Below, one piece after another: positions 44,305-51,910 of a stretch of DNA of 64,000 nt (position 1 is the stretch's first letter; each line of letters opens with the position of its first letter). The notes beneath the pieces were generated by a model. The model was not told the origin of the DNA and made no database searches. It saw nothing but the letters and a program-made list of their open reading frames with translations. Made by a program: the position numbers and the translations under genes. The DNA lies in contig NZ_NISU01000001.1 in the NCBI RefSeq assembly GCF_002335805.1, positions 1,682,079-1,746,078 on the forward strand. Reading direction: 5' to 3'. This DNA comes from Bacillus sp. FJAT-45350. GTDB taxonomy: Bacteria; Bacillota; Bacilli; Bacillales; NISU01.

Positions 44305-45561
44305 CTATATCTTCTGAAAAAACATTCTTATTTGAGTTCCTTCATGTAACTTACTCGCTACTTCAAACTTACCACTCATAATTTCAATAATTTGGATCGC
44401 TGCCATCATTCCAAGACCAGTACCTTCTCGACCCTTAGTTGTATAATAAGGTTCGCCAAGTCTGGCAAGTTGTACACTTGTCATTCCAATCCCAGTATCT
44501 GCAATCTCAATCATTACTTTATCAAATACCTCTTCTGTCCTTATTGAGAGTGTTCCTCCATCTGGCATTGCCTCAATGCAGTTTTTCGTAATATTTAACA
44601 AGCACTGCTGAAATGTTTTCGGGTCTCCTTTAATATAAAAAGGTTGAATATCGGTTTCAATCGTAACACTATTCATATTAAGAAGCGGTGTTATTAAATC
44701 TATTGAATGAACTAATTCACGTTTAATATCTAAAATAACATTTTCCTCAGGTGTAGGCTTTGAAAAACTTAAATAATTTCCTATTATATCATTGGCTCTC
44801 TCAATTTCTTGGAGAGACAATTCGATATACATTTTCTTTTTGTTTTCGGGTAATTCATTATTATTTAACATTTGCAAAAAGCCTTTCACTACTGTTAGTG
44901 GATTACGTACTTCATGTGAAATGCTTGATGCTAGTTGACTTACTACTTCGAATTTTTCTGCTCTAATAATTCGTTTATTGAAATAAACTGTTTCTCTCAT
45001 AAGCTCTAAAAAATAGATAATACAAATTGTACTTATTAAAAAAATTAATGTGTAGGACAACAAAAAGTACGGACTAATAAATTCTATCGCTATATATACA
45101 AGAACTACCAATAGAATTAATGCGATAAACAAAGACAAGCCAATCCCAATAAGGAATCTACCTTTCTTTGTAGCCTTATTAAAGAATCCATATGAAAAAA
45201 TTATAGCAACTAGTATTATAAATGCAACTAGAGTTGCATTGTAAAACCCTATATCAGCACCACTTGTTAACAAGCGATATGTGAGAGCTACACCGACTAA
45301 AATAACACTTGCTTTTCTCCCAATGTAAAGTCCACTAATAATGATAGGTATCCAACGCAAATCCATTATAATCTCGTCGTTCACATAAAAAGGGAATGAT
45401 ATACAACTTATAACAGCAAATGCTGACGAAAATAATTTAATTATGTTTTTCTTATTTTCCGAAGTATGTTTAAAGTTTGTATCTACAATGTGTGGAACAA
45501 ACAATAGGAATACCACTAAAAAAAGCATGTTTAGTAATAATGGTTCTATGTAATTATGCAT
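44305..45561 (-). CDS. KinB-like sporulation sensor histidine kinase
   Basis: 418 residues. About six membrane helices in residues 1-185, little extracellular sequence, then a HisKA domain (SQLASSISHEVRNPLTVVKGFLQML, phosphorylated H216) and a HATPase domain (N box CLLNITKNCIEAM, G1 DTGIGM, G2 GTGLGM). The membrane layout, length and the HEVRNPLTVVKGF H-box match B. subtilis KinB (428 residues), which feeds the Spo0 phosphorelay. No response regulator or kapB is adjacent. AGGAG lies 9 bases before the ATG. KinD or other sporulation-type kinases are alternatives. Confidence 0.8.
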   Translation of the reverse strand: MHNYIEPLLLNMLFLVVFLLFVPHIVDTNFKHTSENKKNIIKLFSSAFAVISCISFPFYVNDEIIMDLRWIPIIISGLYIGRKASVILVGVALTYRLLTSGADIGFYNATLVAFIILVAIIFSYGFFNKATKKGRFLIGIGLSLFIALILLVVLVYIAIEFISPYFLLSYTLIFLISTICIIYFLELMRETVYFNKRIIRAEKFEVVSQLASSISHEVRNPLTVVKGFLQMLNNNELPENKKKMYIELSLQEIERANDIIGNYLSFSKPTPEENVILDIKRELVHSIDLITPLLNMNSVTIETDIQPFYIKGDPKTFQQCLLNITKNCIEAMPDGGTLSIRTEEVFDKVMIEIADTGIGMTSVQLARLGEPYYTTKGREGTGLGMMAAIQIIEIMSGKFEVASKLHEGTQIRMFFQKI

Positions 45562-45794
45562 TGTTGTGAACTCCTATCAATTCTCTTAACCTAAAGATTC
45601 AACGATTCTATTCTTATTTTTAAAAGACAATCTTTATATCTATAATAACCTAGAAATTGTTTAAATAGAAGAATGTTATTCAGAAATATCAAAAAATACC
45701 TCTTGCTAGATTTTAATATTTTTTTACTATATAAAAATATGGTATGTGAAATTTTATAAAAGATTGAAAAGTAATCCCTTCGTTATAATAAAAA

Positions 45795-45830
45795 ACCGAT
45801 CGAACCGCATATATCATCGGTTCAATCGGT
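45795..45830 (-). terminator. terminator of TRAP set 1
   Basis: ACCGATCGAACCG pairs with CGGTTCAATCGGT (one mismatch), loop of 10. On the minus strand TTTTTATTATAA follows, 12 bp past the dctP1 stop. Confidence 0.8.
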
Positions 45831-45841
45831 CTATTAATTTA

Positions 45842-46897
45842 TTATTCTACAGCTTGAATTCTTTCTACTAAATCTCCAAATTGGCTTCCAAACTTATCAT
45901 ATACTGGTTGAACAGCCTCTCTAAAGCTTTCTACATCAACTTCATCAAATTCAAGAATTTCAAGACCATCTTCTAATACGACTAGTTCTGCTTTTTGTTT
46001 TTCTTCATCGTCTGTTGTCATTTTACGTTGAACATGTGCGTATTCTTGACCTAAGCGTACAAACACTTCTTGGATATCAGCAGGAAGTGAATTAAACTTA
46101 TCTTCGTTCATTATTAGTACAGCTGCAGCATAGTAAAGTCCTACTTCACTTAGATACTCTTGTACTTCATAGATTCCAGTTGAATGGATAACACCGTAAG
46201 CATTGTCAAGTCCATCTACAACACCTTGCTGAAGTGAAGTATGTACTTCAGGCCAAGCGATAGGTGTAGGGTCTGAACCTAGTGCACGATAAGTTTCTAA
46301 CACAAGGTCATTTTCAATTGCTCTCATTTTCATACCTTTTATATCCTCAGCACTACGAACCTGTACTCCATTTGTTATAACGTGTCTCATTCCATTTTCC
46401 CAGAATGCTAACCCTTTAAAGCCTGCATTATCAATAAGACCTAATAATTCCTGTCCAACTTCCCCATCAAGAGTATCATAAGCATGTTGATGATTTCTAA
46501 ATATCATTGGAAGGTCAAGTACTGCTAATTCCTTAACAAAGTTAGATGCAGGTGCAGACGTGTATACTCCCATATCTAATGAACCTAATTGAACCTGCTC
46601 AACCATGTCTCTTTCTCCACCAAGTTGTCCACCAGGATAAATTTCAAATTTGACCTGACCATTCGTCTCTTCTTCAATCGCCTCAGCAAGCGCTTCAATT
46701 CCAAGAGTATATGAATGTGTCGGCGGTCCAATATGACCTATTTTAATCACAAATTCTTCTCCTGTATTTTCTACTGGGTCTTGCCCTTCACCCGCCGGAG
46801 CAGTTGATGCATCATCACTCCCACCACAACCAGTTAACGCCATCATACCGATTACTGCCGTTCCTAAAACTTTAATTAAATGTCTCTTCACTTTCAT
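45842..46897 (-). CDS. dctP: TRAP transporter solute-binding lipoprotein (set 1)
   Basis: 351 residues. Lipoprotein signal with lipobox LTGC, acidic linker, then the DctP fold: VKIGHIGPPTHSYTLGIEAL-type start, GGQLGGERDMVEQVQLGSLDMG, the ligand-carboxylate-binding region MKMRAIENDLVLETYRALGSDPTPIAWPEVHTSLQQGVVDG, and a helical tail ending DLVERIQAVE. It is clearly homologous to dctP2 (53755-54795), but much less alike than the accompanying dctQ and dctM pairs. It lies after dctM1 rather than before dctQ1, and has a plausible promoter of its own. Ligand unknown; likely an organic acid. Confidence 0.9.
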   Translation of the reverse strand: MKVKRHLIKVLGTAVIGMMALTGCGGSDDASTAPAGEGQDPVENTGEEFVIKIGHIGPPTHSYTLGIEALAEAIEEETNGQVKFEIYPGGQLGGERDMVEQVQLGSLDMGVYTSAPASNFVKELAVLDLPMIFRNHQHAYDTLDGEVGQELLGLIDNAGFKGLAFWENGMRHVITNGVQVRSAEDIKGMKMRAIENDLVLETYRALGSDPTPIAWPEVHTSLQQGVVDGLDNAYGVIHSTGIYEVQEYLSEVGLYYAAAVLIMNEDKFNSLPADIQEVFVRLGQEYAHVQRKMTTDDEEKQKAELVVLEDGLEILEFDEVDVESFREAVQPVYDKFGSQFGDLVERIQAVE

Positions 46898-46972
46898 AAT
46901 CCCCCTTTTGACTATTTTATATTTTTTTACAATACTAACAAAAATAAAAACTTTGTTTGTACTATAAATTAA

Positions 46973-47001
46973 AAATTATCATAATATTCAGATTTGGTCA
47001 A
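46973..47001 (-). promoter_or_regulatory. candidate promoter of dctP1
   Basis: On the minus strand TTGACC (47001-46996), 17-base spacer, TAATTT (46978-46973), within the 247-bp gap between dctM1 and dctP1. It would allow the binding protein to be made in excess over the membrane subunits. Confidence 0.5.
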
Positions 47002-47144
47002 CTGTAGAATTTCTAAATAAAGAAAAATAATTTACAGTTCCAAGATTTCTAATACAGATGTTTATTATACTGATATAATAACTTAGAGTTAACTTTATTC
47101 CTCTCGTCCTATGAATGCAATTTTGACGTTAATTTTGTTAACCA

Positions 47145-48416
47145 TTATTTCAACAAACCTAAGCTAATAGCTGGTACGAATGAAATAATAAGTACGTTTA
47201 CAATTAGAATTAACAAAAATGGGATAATCGCTCGCACGAGAGCTTCATAGGAGGTGTTCCCTACCCTCGCCCCTATGAATAGCGACACTCCAACAGGAGG
47301 AGTAATTAACCCAATGGATAAGTTCACAATCATAATAATACCGAAGTGAATTGGATCTAATCCAATCGCTGATGCTACAGGAAGTAGAATTGGTGTTAAT
47401 ATGATAATCGACGCAATCGTTTCCATAAATGTACCAACGGCTAGTAATACTAAGTTAATTATTAATAGGATAATAACTGGTGACGTATCCATTGCAGAGA
47501 TAAAATTCGCAACTGATTGTGGTACTTGCTCTCGCGTTAATACCATTCCAAATAATCCAGCTGTTGCAATAATAAATAAGATAACAGAGGTTGTCACAAC
47601 CGATGAAACTAAGATTTCTCTCATTTGTGCCCATTTAATTTGCTTATAAACAAATGCTCCTACAACAAAACCATACACGACTGCAACTACTGACGCTTCT
47701 GTAGGAGTAAAGATTCCTCCGTAAATACCACCTAATATAATAATAGGCATAATTAATGCTAGAACTGCTCTCTTGAAAGAAACCCATACTTTCTTTAAAT
47801 TTGTTTTCTCAAGGTCGCTACCATATCCTTTAATCGTAGTAATCACAAATGCTAAAAGCATAAGAGATACACCGATCATAATACCTGGTAAAATACCTGC
47901 GATAAATAATCCACTAACTGAAACTCCAGCAGATACTCCATATAAAACTAATGGAACACTCGGAGGGATGATAATTCCAGTTGTACCAGCTGCTGAATGA
48001 ATCGCAGTCGCAAAGTTTCGATCATAGCCTGCTTTCACCATAGCTGGGATTAATAGACTTCCGATTGCTGCTGTTGTTGCTGCCGCAGAACCAGATAACG
48101 CCGCAAAGAACATACATGCAATGATTGCAACGTGTGCCAAACCACCTTTGACTTGACCTACGATACTTTTCGCAAAGTCTACTAACCTTTCTGAAATTCC
48201 ACCATGCTCCATTAATTTACCTGCTAAAATAAAAAACGGTGCTGCCATTAGAGGAAATGAATCTAATGACGCAAATAAGCGTTGAGGTAGTGAGATTAAA
48301 GGCATATCGGTCATAATAATTAGGTATAATACAGATGCTAAACCGAGAGCAATGGCAATTGGTACACTTATTATAAATAACACTAGTAAAATCACAAATA
48401 ATAATAAAGAGCCCAT
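47145..48416 (-). CDS. dctM: TRAP transporter large permease DctM (set 1)
   Basis: A 423-residue membrane protein with 12 or so hydrophobic segments, the ion-coupled transport subunit. Hallmarks: FPLMAAPFFILAGKLMEHGGIS, GSAAATTAAIGSLLIPAM, GIIIPPSVPLVLYG, LITPPVGVSLFIG. It is nearly identical to the DctM at 51911-53182 (identical over most of the chain; a few conservative changes near 20-40 and elsewhere), with a 305-bp stretch of exact DNA identity. AAAGGA lies 9 bases before the ATG. Sixteen bp separate it from dctQ1. Confidence 0.93.
   Translation of the reverse strand: MGSLLLFVILLVLFIISVPIAIALGLASVLYLIIMTDMPLISLPQRLFASLDSFPLMAAPFFILAGKLMEHGGISERLVDFAKSIVGQVKGGLAHVAIIACMFFAALSGSAAATTAAIGSLLIPAMVKAGYDRNFATAIHSAAGTTGIIIPPSVPLVLYGVSAGVSVSGLFIAGILPGIMIGVSLMLLAFVITTIKGYGSDLEKTNLKKVWVSFKRAVLALIMPIIILGGIYGGIFTPTEASVVAVVYGFVVGAFVYKQIKWAQMREILVSSVVTTSVILFIIATAGLFGMVLTREQVPQSVANFISAMDTSPVIILLIINLVLLAVGTFMETIASIIILTPILLPVASAIGLDPIHFGIIMIVNLSIGLITPPVGVSLFIGARVGNTSYEALVRAIIPFLLILIVNVLIISFVPAISLGLLK
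47929..48233. repeat. 305-bp exact repeat within dctM1 (partner at 52695-52999)
   Basis: Read base by base, these 305 bases are identical to 52695-52999. Immediately outside, the copies differ at synonymous sites (for example ACTGAAACTCCA here, ACCGATACACCT there). The sharp edges suggest gene conversion. Confidence 0.92.
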
Positions 48417-48432
48417 ACGTTATAGTCCTTTC

Positions 48433-48921
48433 TTACGTATCTTCATTGATAAGTTCGTTGCCTTTAAGAGACTTCAACGTTACATCTAATAGATTAATGA
48501 ACATTAATACTCCACTAATTGGAATAACTAGATATGCATACCCCATTGGGAGGTTTAATGCCGCAGATGTTTGCCCCATTTGTCGTTCAACAATTGCTAC
48601 TCCATGCACGAGCATAAAATAAAAAAATGTAGAACCGCTTATAAAAGCTAAAATTGTAAAGATTTTTTGCAACAGTAATGGTAGCTTTGATTTAAAATAC
48701 TCAATTCCAATATGTGCACCATGCTGGAAAGCAAAAGATGCTCCTAAAAAAGTAACCCAAATCATTAAATAACGAGAAACTTCCTCTGTCCAAGCATAGG
48801 AACTTCCTAAAAGCTCTCGCGAAACAATTTGAAGAAAAATGAGGATAACCATAGTAGCTAACATAACTGCAGTTAGATTTTCAATACTGCGATTTAAGAC
48901 TCGTAATCCTTTAGACCACAT
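48433..48921 (-). CDS. dctQ: TRAP transporter small permease DctQ (set 1)
   Basis: 162 residues with four membrane helices; it joins DctM and the binding protein. RELLGSSYAWTEEVSRYLMIWVTFLGASFAFQHGAHIGIEYF is the DctQ core. It is nearly identical to the DctQ at 53199-53687. The start at 48921 (MWSKGLRVLNRS) is chosen by its AGGAGGA site and by agreement with copy 2. Between this gene and the dioxygenase gene lies a fossil of a dctP end and a hairpin also present in set 2. Confidence 0.93.
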   Translation of the reverse strand: MWSKGLRVLNRSIENLTAVMLATMVILIFLQIVSRELLGSSYAWTEEVSRYLMIWVTFLGASFAFQHGAHIGIEYFKSKLPLLLQKIFTILAFISGSTFFYFMLVHGVAIVERQMGQTSAALNLPMGYAYLVIPISGVLMFINLLDVTLKSLKGNELINEDT

Positions 48922-48946
48922 TTTCTTCCTCCTGACAGATAGTGAA

Positions 48947-48974
48947 GTAAAGCGGGAATAGTTTCCCACTTTAC
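48947..48974 (-). promoter_or_regulatory. intercistronic hairpin before dctQ1
   Basis: GTAAAGCGGGAA pairs with TTCCCACTTTAC (one mismatch). It is homologous to the dctP2-dctQ2 hairpin at 53714-53744. No T-run, so it is more likely an mRNA-stabilising or attenuating structure. Confidence 0.6.
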
Positions 48975-48978
48975 TTGA

Positions 48979-49045
48979 TTAAACTTTTTCTACAGTTATC
49001 ATTCTTTCAACTAAATCTTTGAAGTGTCCTGTGTTTACTTCAAGG
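48979..49045 (-). pseudogene. fossil 3' end of a dctP gene
   Basis: On the minus strand the frame reads TGHFKDLVERMITVEKV and stops at 48979. The same position before dctQ2 has the end of dctP2 (SGQFGDLVERINAVE). DNA similarity continues through the hairpin and the dctQ ribosome binding site. Everything upstream of this tail has been replaced by the dioxygenase gene end. Confidence 0.75.
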
Positions 49046-49095
49046 TGATAATGTATTGTATTTGCATTCTATGTCCATTTCAAATCGTTCAGCTA

Positions 49096-50085
49096 TTACA
49101 CTCCAGCTGCTTCTTCACGTTTCGCAATTCCATTTCGACCTGGGAAGTCAGGAGCGAGTTCTCTAGCATTAGGCATTTTCAGCCATAATCTTAATAAGTG
49201 ACGTCTGAGGTCTAAATCTTCGTGATCTTCGAACTGAGTACGAGAATGGAAAACTGTATAGTTATTCGCAAATTGTATATCACCTGGTTCAAGCATCATA
49301 TCTACTCGAATATCCTCATCATGAAGAATCGAATCTATAATATCAAGAGCTTCCACTTCCACTTTCGATAATGGGTGACCTGCATTGTCTTGTGCAATCT
49401 CAATATATTTACGTAGGTAACGTGCGCTTAGTTTACTATCGTGGTAGCTAAAGATCGGAGTAAACGCTGGCTCTCCGTCACCAAGATGTTCCATTAGGAA
49501 ATAACGGTAAAGAATCGCTAAGTACTCTGGATATTTTTCTTGAATTTCATTATAAAGAGTCATGGCACTTGCAAGGCTGCTTAAACCACCTGATTTCGCT
49601 TTACGAAGAGAAAGTAATCCGACTACATCAGATAAATCGGCATGATATGGTAGACGTTCATTCGTTTCGTACACACGAACATTTGATGTATCTACTGCTC
49701 CAATATTCCTTACATGACCTAATAGGTCACCTTTAATGTTTTGTGAAACTGGAATACCCATATGTAACCCAATACCATAATAAATGATGCTCGCTTGTTC
49801 TTCCGTATATTTTTCTACTGGCAATCCGCGAAGTAATAGAAATCCTCTTCCATTTTCTAATTCTTCAACAAAGTAAGCGATTTCATCAACAAGGTCAGGA
49901 ATCGGGAAGTCCTCCTTAGTAAAGTCTGGTGCTTGGAGTCCCTTTTGCTCGACATTTTTTAAAGCGCTTTCAAGAGAAGCAATCGCTTCTTCTGACCAAA
50001 AATATATCCATGATTCGTCTTTTAATAGTTCTTTCCCTTTCCATGCTGACGTTCCTTGTACTTTCCCATTTAACATAACTCCCAT
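49096..50085 (-). CDS. TauD/TfdA-family Fe(II)/2-oxoglutarate dioxygenase
   Basis: 329 residues with a jelly-roll TauD/CAS-like domain. The iron-binding facial triad is H148-x-D150 (LPYHADLSD) and H280 (YTVFHSRTQFED). The 2-oxoglutarate arginine is likely in HLLRLWLK (R299). Residues 80-110 (GRGFLLLRGLPVEKY) are typical of the family. It hydroxylates a small acid using O2 and 2-oxoglutarate; the substrate is unknown. AAAGGAGG precedes the ATG. It sits between a class II aldolase gene and TRAP set 1 in one likely operon, so it probably acts on a compound the transporter imports (inference). Confidence 0.85.
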   Translation of the reverse strand: MGVMLNGKVQGTSAWKGKELLKDESWIYFWSEEAIASLESALKNVEQKGLQAPDFTKEDFPIPDLVDEIAYFVEELENGRGFLLLRGLPVEKYTEEQASIIYYGIGLHMGIPVSQNIKGDLLGHVRNIGAVDTSNVRVYETNERLPYHADLSDVVGLLSLRKAKSGGLSSLASAMTLYNEIQEKYPEYLAILYRYFLMEHLGDGEPAFTPIFSYHDSKLSARYLRKYIEIAQDNAGHPLSKVEVEALDIIDSILHDEDIRVDMMLEPGDIQFANNYTVFHSRTQFEDHEDLDLRRHLLRLWLKMPNARELAPDFPGRNGIAKREEAAGV

Positions 50086-50118
50086 AATTCTTCCTCCTTT
50101 AATAAAAATAGAAATTTA

Positions 50119-50883
50119 TTATTCTACTAAATCTGGTTGTTCTTTTGTAATACGATCCCATAATGGTTGGAAACTATACCACCCAACGTGACTTGTTCCA
50201 ATTTGGCCTCGAGTCATTCGAGCTATTTCTGGGTCAATAAGTTTCGGTTGACCTGCTGCCTCGACCATTAATTGAACTTGGCAACATTTTTCCATGGTTA
50301 TAAACCACCATGCAGCTTCATCCACTGTCTTTCCAACTGTAAGTAATCCGTGACTCTGTAAGATAATCGCTTTCTTCTCTCCTAAAGTAGAAGCTAGTTG
50401 TTCGCCTTCACTGTAATCCAAGACGACTCCGTTGTATACATCTAACAAGCCATGATCATCATAGAAAGCACAAGCATCTTGAGAAATCGGATCGAGTAAA
50501 CGGCCAAACGATGACCATGCCATTCCATAAGTTGAATGCGTATGAGCTACAGCATCTACATCAGGGCGAGCAAGATGGACTTCAGTATGAATCGCAAGTG
50601 CAGCTCCGTTAACAACGCCGTTACCTTCTAGAATTTCTCCCTTATGATTGACTAATAATAAATCGGATGCTTTGATTTGGCTAAAATGCATTCCAAATTT
50701 ATTTACCCAAAAGCAATCTGTAAATTCAGGATCGCGTACTGTAATATGGCCTGCTAAACCATTATCGAAGCCAAATCTAGAAAATAATCGAAAGGACGCG
50801 GCTAACCGTTCTTTTCGGTGTTGTCGTTCTTTAGCAACAGTATCAAATATTGGTGGTTTAGGTAATACCAATTCAGCTTTCAT
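50119..50883 (-). CDS. class II aldolase/adducin-family protein
   Basis: 254 residues. Zinc-binding residues as in fuculose-phosphate aldolase: H114 and H116 (AVAHTHSTYG) and H178 (LQSHGLLTVG), with NGLAGHITVRDP and a catalytic acid probably E101. The family includes aldolases, epimerases and decarboxylases, many acting on non-phosphorylated hydroxy acids. First gene of the putative aldolase-dioxygenase-TRAP operon, with a promoter and strong palindromic operator about 150 bp upstream. The ribosome binding site GGAGG is 13 bases from the ATG, a little far. Confidence 0.83.
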   Translation of the reverse strand: MKAELVLPKPPIFDTVAKERQHRKERLAASFRLFSRFGFDNGLAGHITVRDPEFTDCFWVNKFGMHFSQIKASDLLLVNHKGEILEGNGVVNGAALAIHTEVHLARPDVDAVAHTHSTYGMAWSSFGRLLDPISQDACAFYDDHGLLDVYNGVVLDYSEGEQLASTLGEKKAIILQSHGLLTVGKTVDEAAWWFITMEKCCQVQLMVEAAGQPKLIDPEIARMTRGQIGTSHVGWYSFQPLWDRITKEQPDLVE

Positions 50884-51020
50884 TTGTTTAAATGCACCTC
50901 CACGTAAAATTCTTCTAAATTATATGATTACATCTAGAACCTGCCAAGCAAAGATGTGTAACCTCTCTTTGCTCTCTTCACTAAAACTTCCAAACAAAAC
51001 AAATATTTTGTATATTCAGA

Positions 51021-51067
51021 ATTTAACATAGATTTAGTTTACTTGTCAACTGTTAACAGTCAACAAT
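51021..51067 (-). promoter_or_regulatory. promoter with overlapping palindromic operator for the aldolase-TauD-TRAP operon
   Basis: On the minus strand: TTGACA (51049-51044), 17-base spacer, TTAAAT (51026-51021). Overlapping the -35 is a 24-bp dyad, TTGT-N2-ACTGTTAACAGT-N2-ACAA (51044-51067), symmetric at 20 of 24 positions. The placement suggests repression; GntR/FadR- or LacI-type regulators bind such sites. No regulator gene is adjacent. It is the main content of the gene-free stretch 50884-51231. Confidence 0.65.
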
Positions 51068-51183
51068 TAAAACTTAAAAATCTTATGATTGCTTCCTCCG
51101 CTTTGTTGAGAAAAAATGCTTTTCAAAAATGAATTGATTACTACAGTCGATTTTTTAATATTGTTACTAGTCTAAATTCCAAA

Positions 51184-51223
51184 AAAGCTACTGATTAAGT
51201 TTGTATAACTTTTCAGTAGCTTT
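51184..51223 (-). terminator. terminator of the CXXC membrane protein gene
   Basis: AAAGCTACTGA pairs with TCAGTAGCTTT; on the minus strand TTTTTT follows. Just after the stop at 51232. Confidence 0.75.
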
Positions 51224-51231
51224 ATAATAAA

Positions 51232-51540
51232 TCATCTAGGATTTTCTGCTAATTCATACCTTACGATCATTGGAATAAGTGCAACAATAAGCATTAGATA
51301 CACAAACACGCCAAGTAATGATTGATAGGCTGTTAAGCCAAATGCTGAAGCAAGAACTAAGATAAAGAACACAGGAGGAAAGGCTACAAGTACCGCAACA
51401 ATTAGCTTTGAATGTTCCTTAACTTTATGCTCTGTACCGCACTCTGGACAAGAGATAGGACGATATCCTCTTAAAAATGAACCTTGTATTGCCTTCCAAG
51501 ATAAATCATGTTCACATTTTGTACATTTTTGTTTCGACAT
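51232..51540 (-). CDS. CXXC-20-CXXC zinc-ribbon membrane protein
   Basis: 102 residues. The N-terminal zinc ribbon has two CXXC knuckles (C6/C9 and C31/C34, 21 residues apart) with WKAIQGSFLRGYRPISCPECG, followed by two hydrophobic helices. This matches the TIGR04104 cxxc_20_cxxc family of small bacillar proteins of unknown function. ATG at 51540 has AGGAGG 9 bases upstream. Single gene. Confidence 0.78.
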   Translation of the reverse strand: MSKQKCTKCEHDLSWKAIQGSFLRGYRPISCPECGTEHKVKEHSKLIVAVLVAFPPVFFILVLASAFGLTAYQSLLGVFVYLMLIVALIPMIVRYELAENPR

Positions 51541-51663
51541 ATATATAAGCCTCCTAACAGACATAACGTACTTGTCTACCATTTTATTATAATGTACTTC
51601 AATTCATACTTCCATTATTGTACTACATAATAAGCGGATAATAAGTGACAATACACCAAATTT

Positions 51664-51838
51664 CGAGGGAATTGAAAAAGTCCAATCTAGACGATTCGAG
51701 AAGTGGTAATGGTCCGCACGTTGCGCGCTTGCTATGAGAAAACCACTCATAGCGCGCTTTTTTTTGAAGAGGCAACGGCTTCGTACATTACTTAGAGGCC
51801 GCTGAAAAAGTGAAAATCACACTTTTTCAGCGGCCTCC
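51664..51838. mobile_element. MITE-like element, copy B (inverted relative to copy A)
   Basis: About 175 bp, reading on the minus strand like 13130-13305. The interior matches closely: CGAAGCCGTTGCCTCTT, a GCTATGAG/CTCATAGC hairpin, CGCGCAACGTGCG, CCATTACCACTTCTCGAATC. One end is a perfect 39-base hairpin (51797-51835), almost the same as the terminator at 9904-9942. The other end, GAGGGAATTGAAAAAGTCC, is a degenerate inverted end. It lies between the CXXC gene and the dctM2 terminator and fills most of 51541-51910. Confidence 0.7.
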
Positions 51839-51863
51839 AAATTCAGAGTATTTCTCTAAAAAC

Positions 51864-51900
51864 AAAGCTACCTTCTCACATTAAAGTGATAGGTAGCTTT
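51864..51900 (-). terminator. terminator of TRAP set 2
   Basis: AAAGCTACCT pairs with AGGTAGCTTT across a 17-base loop; on the minus strand TGTTTTTAG follows. It begins 11 bp past the dctM2 stop. Confidence 0.75.
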
Positions 51901-51910
51901 GTAGTAATAA

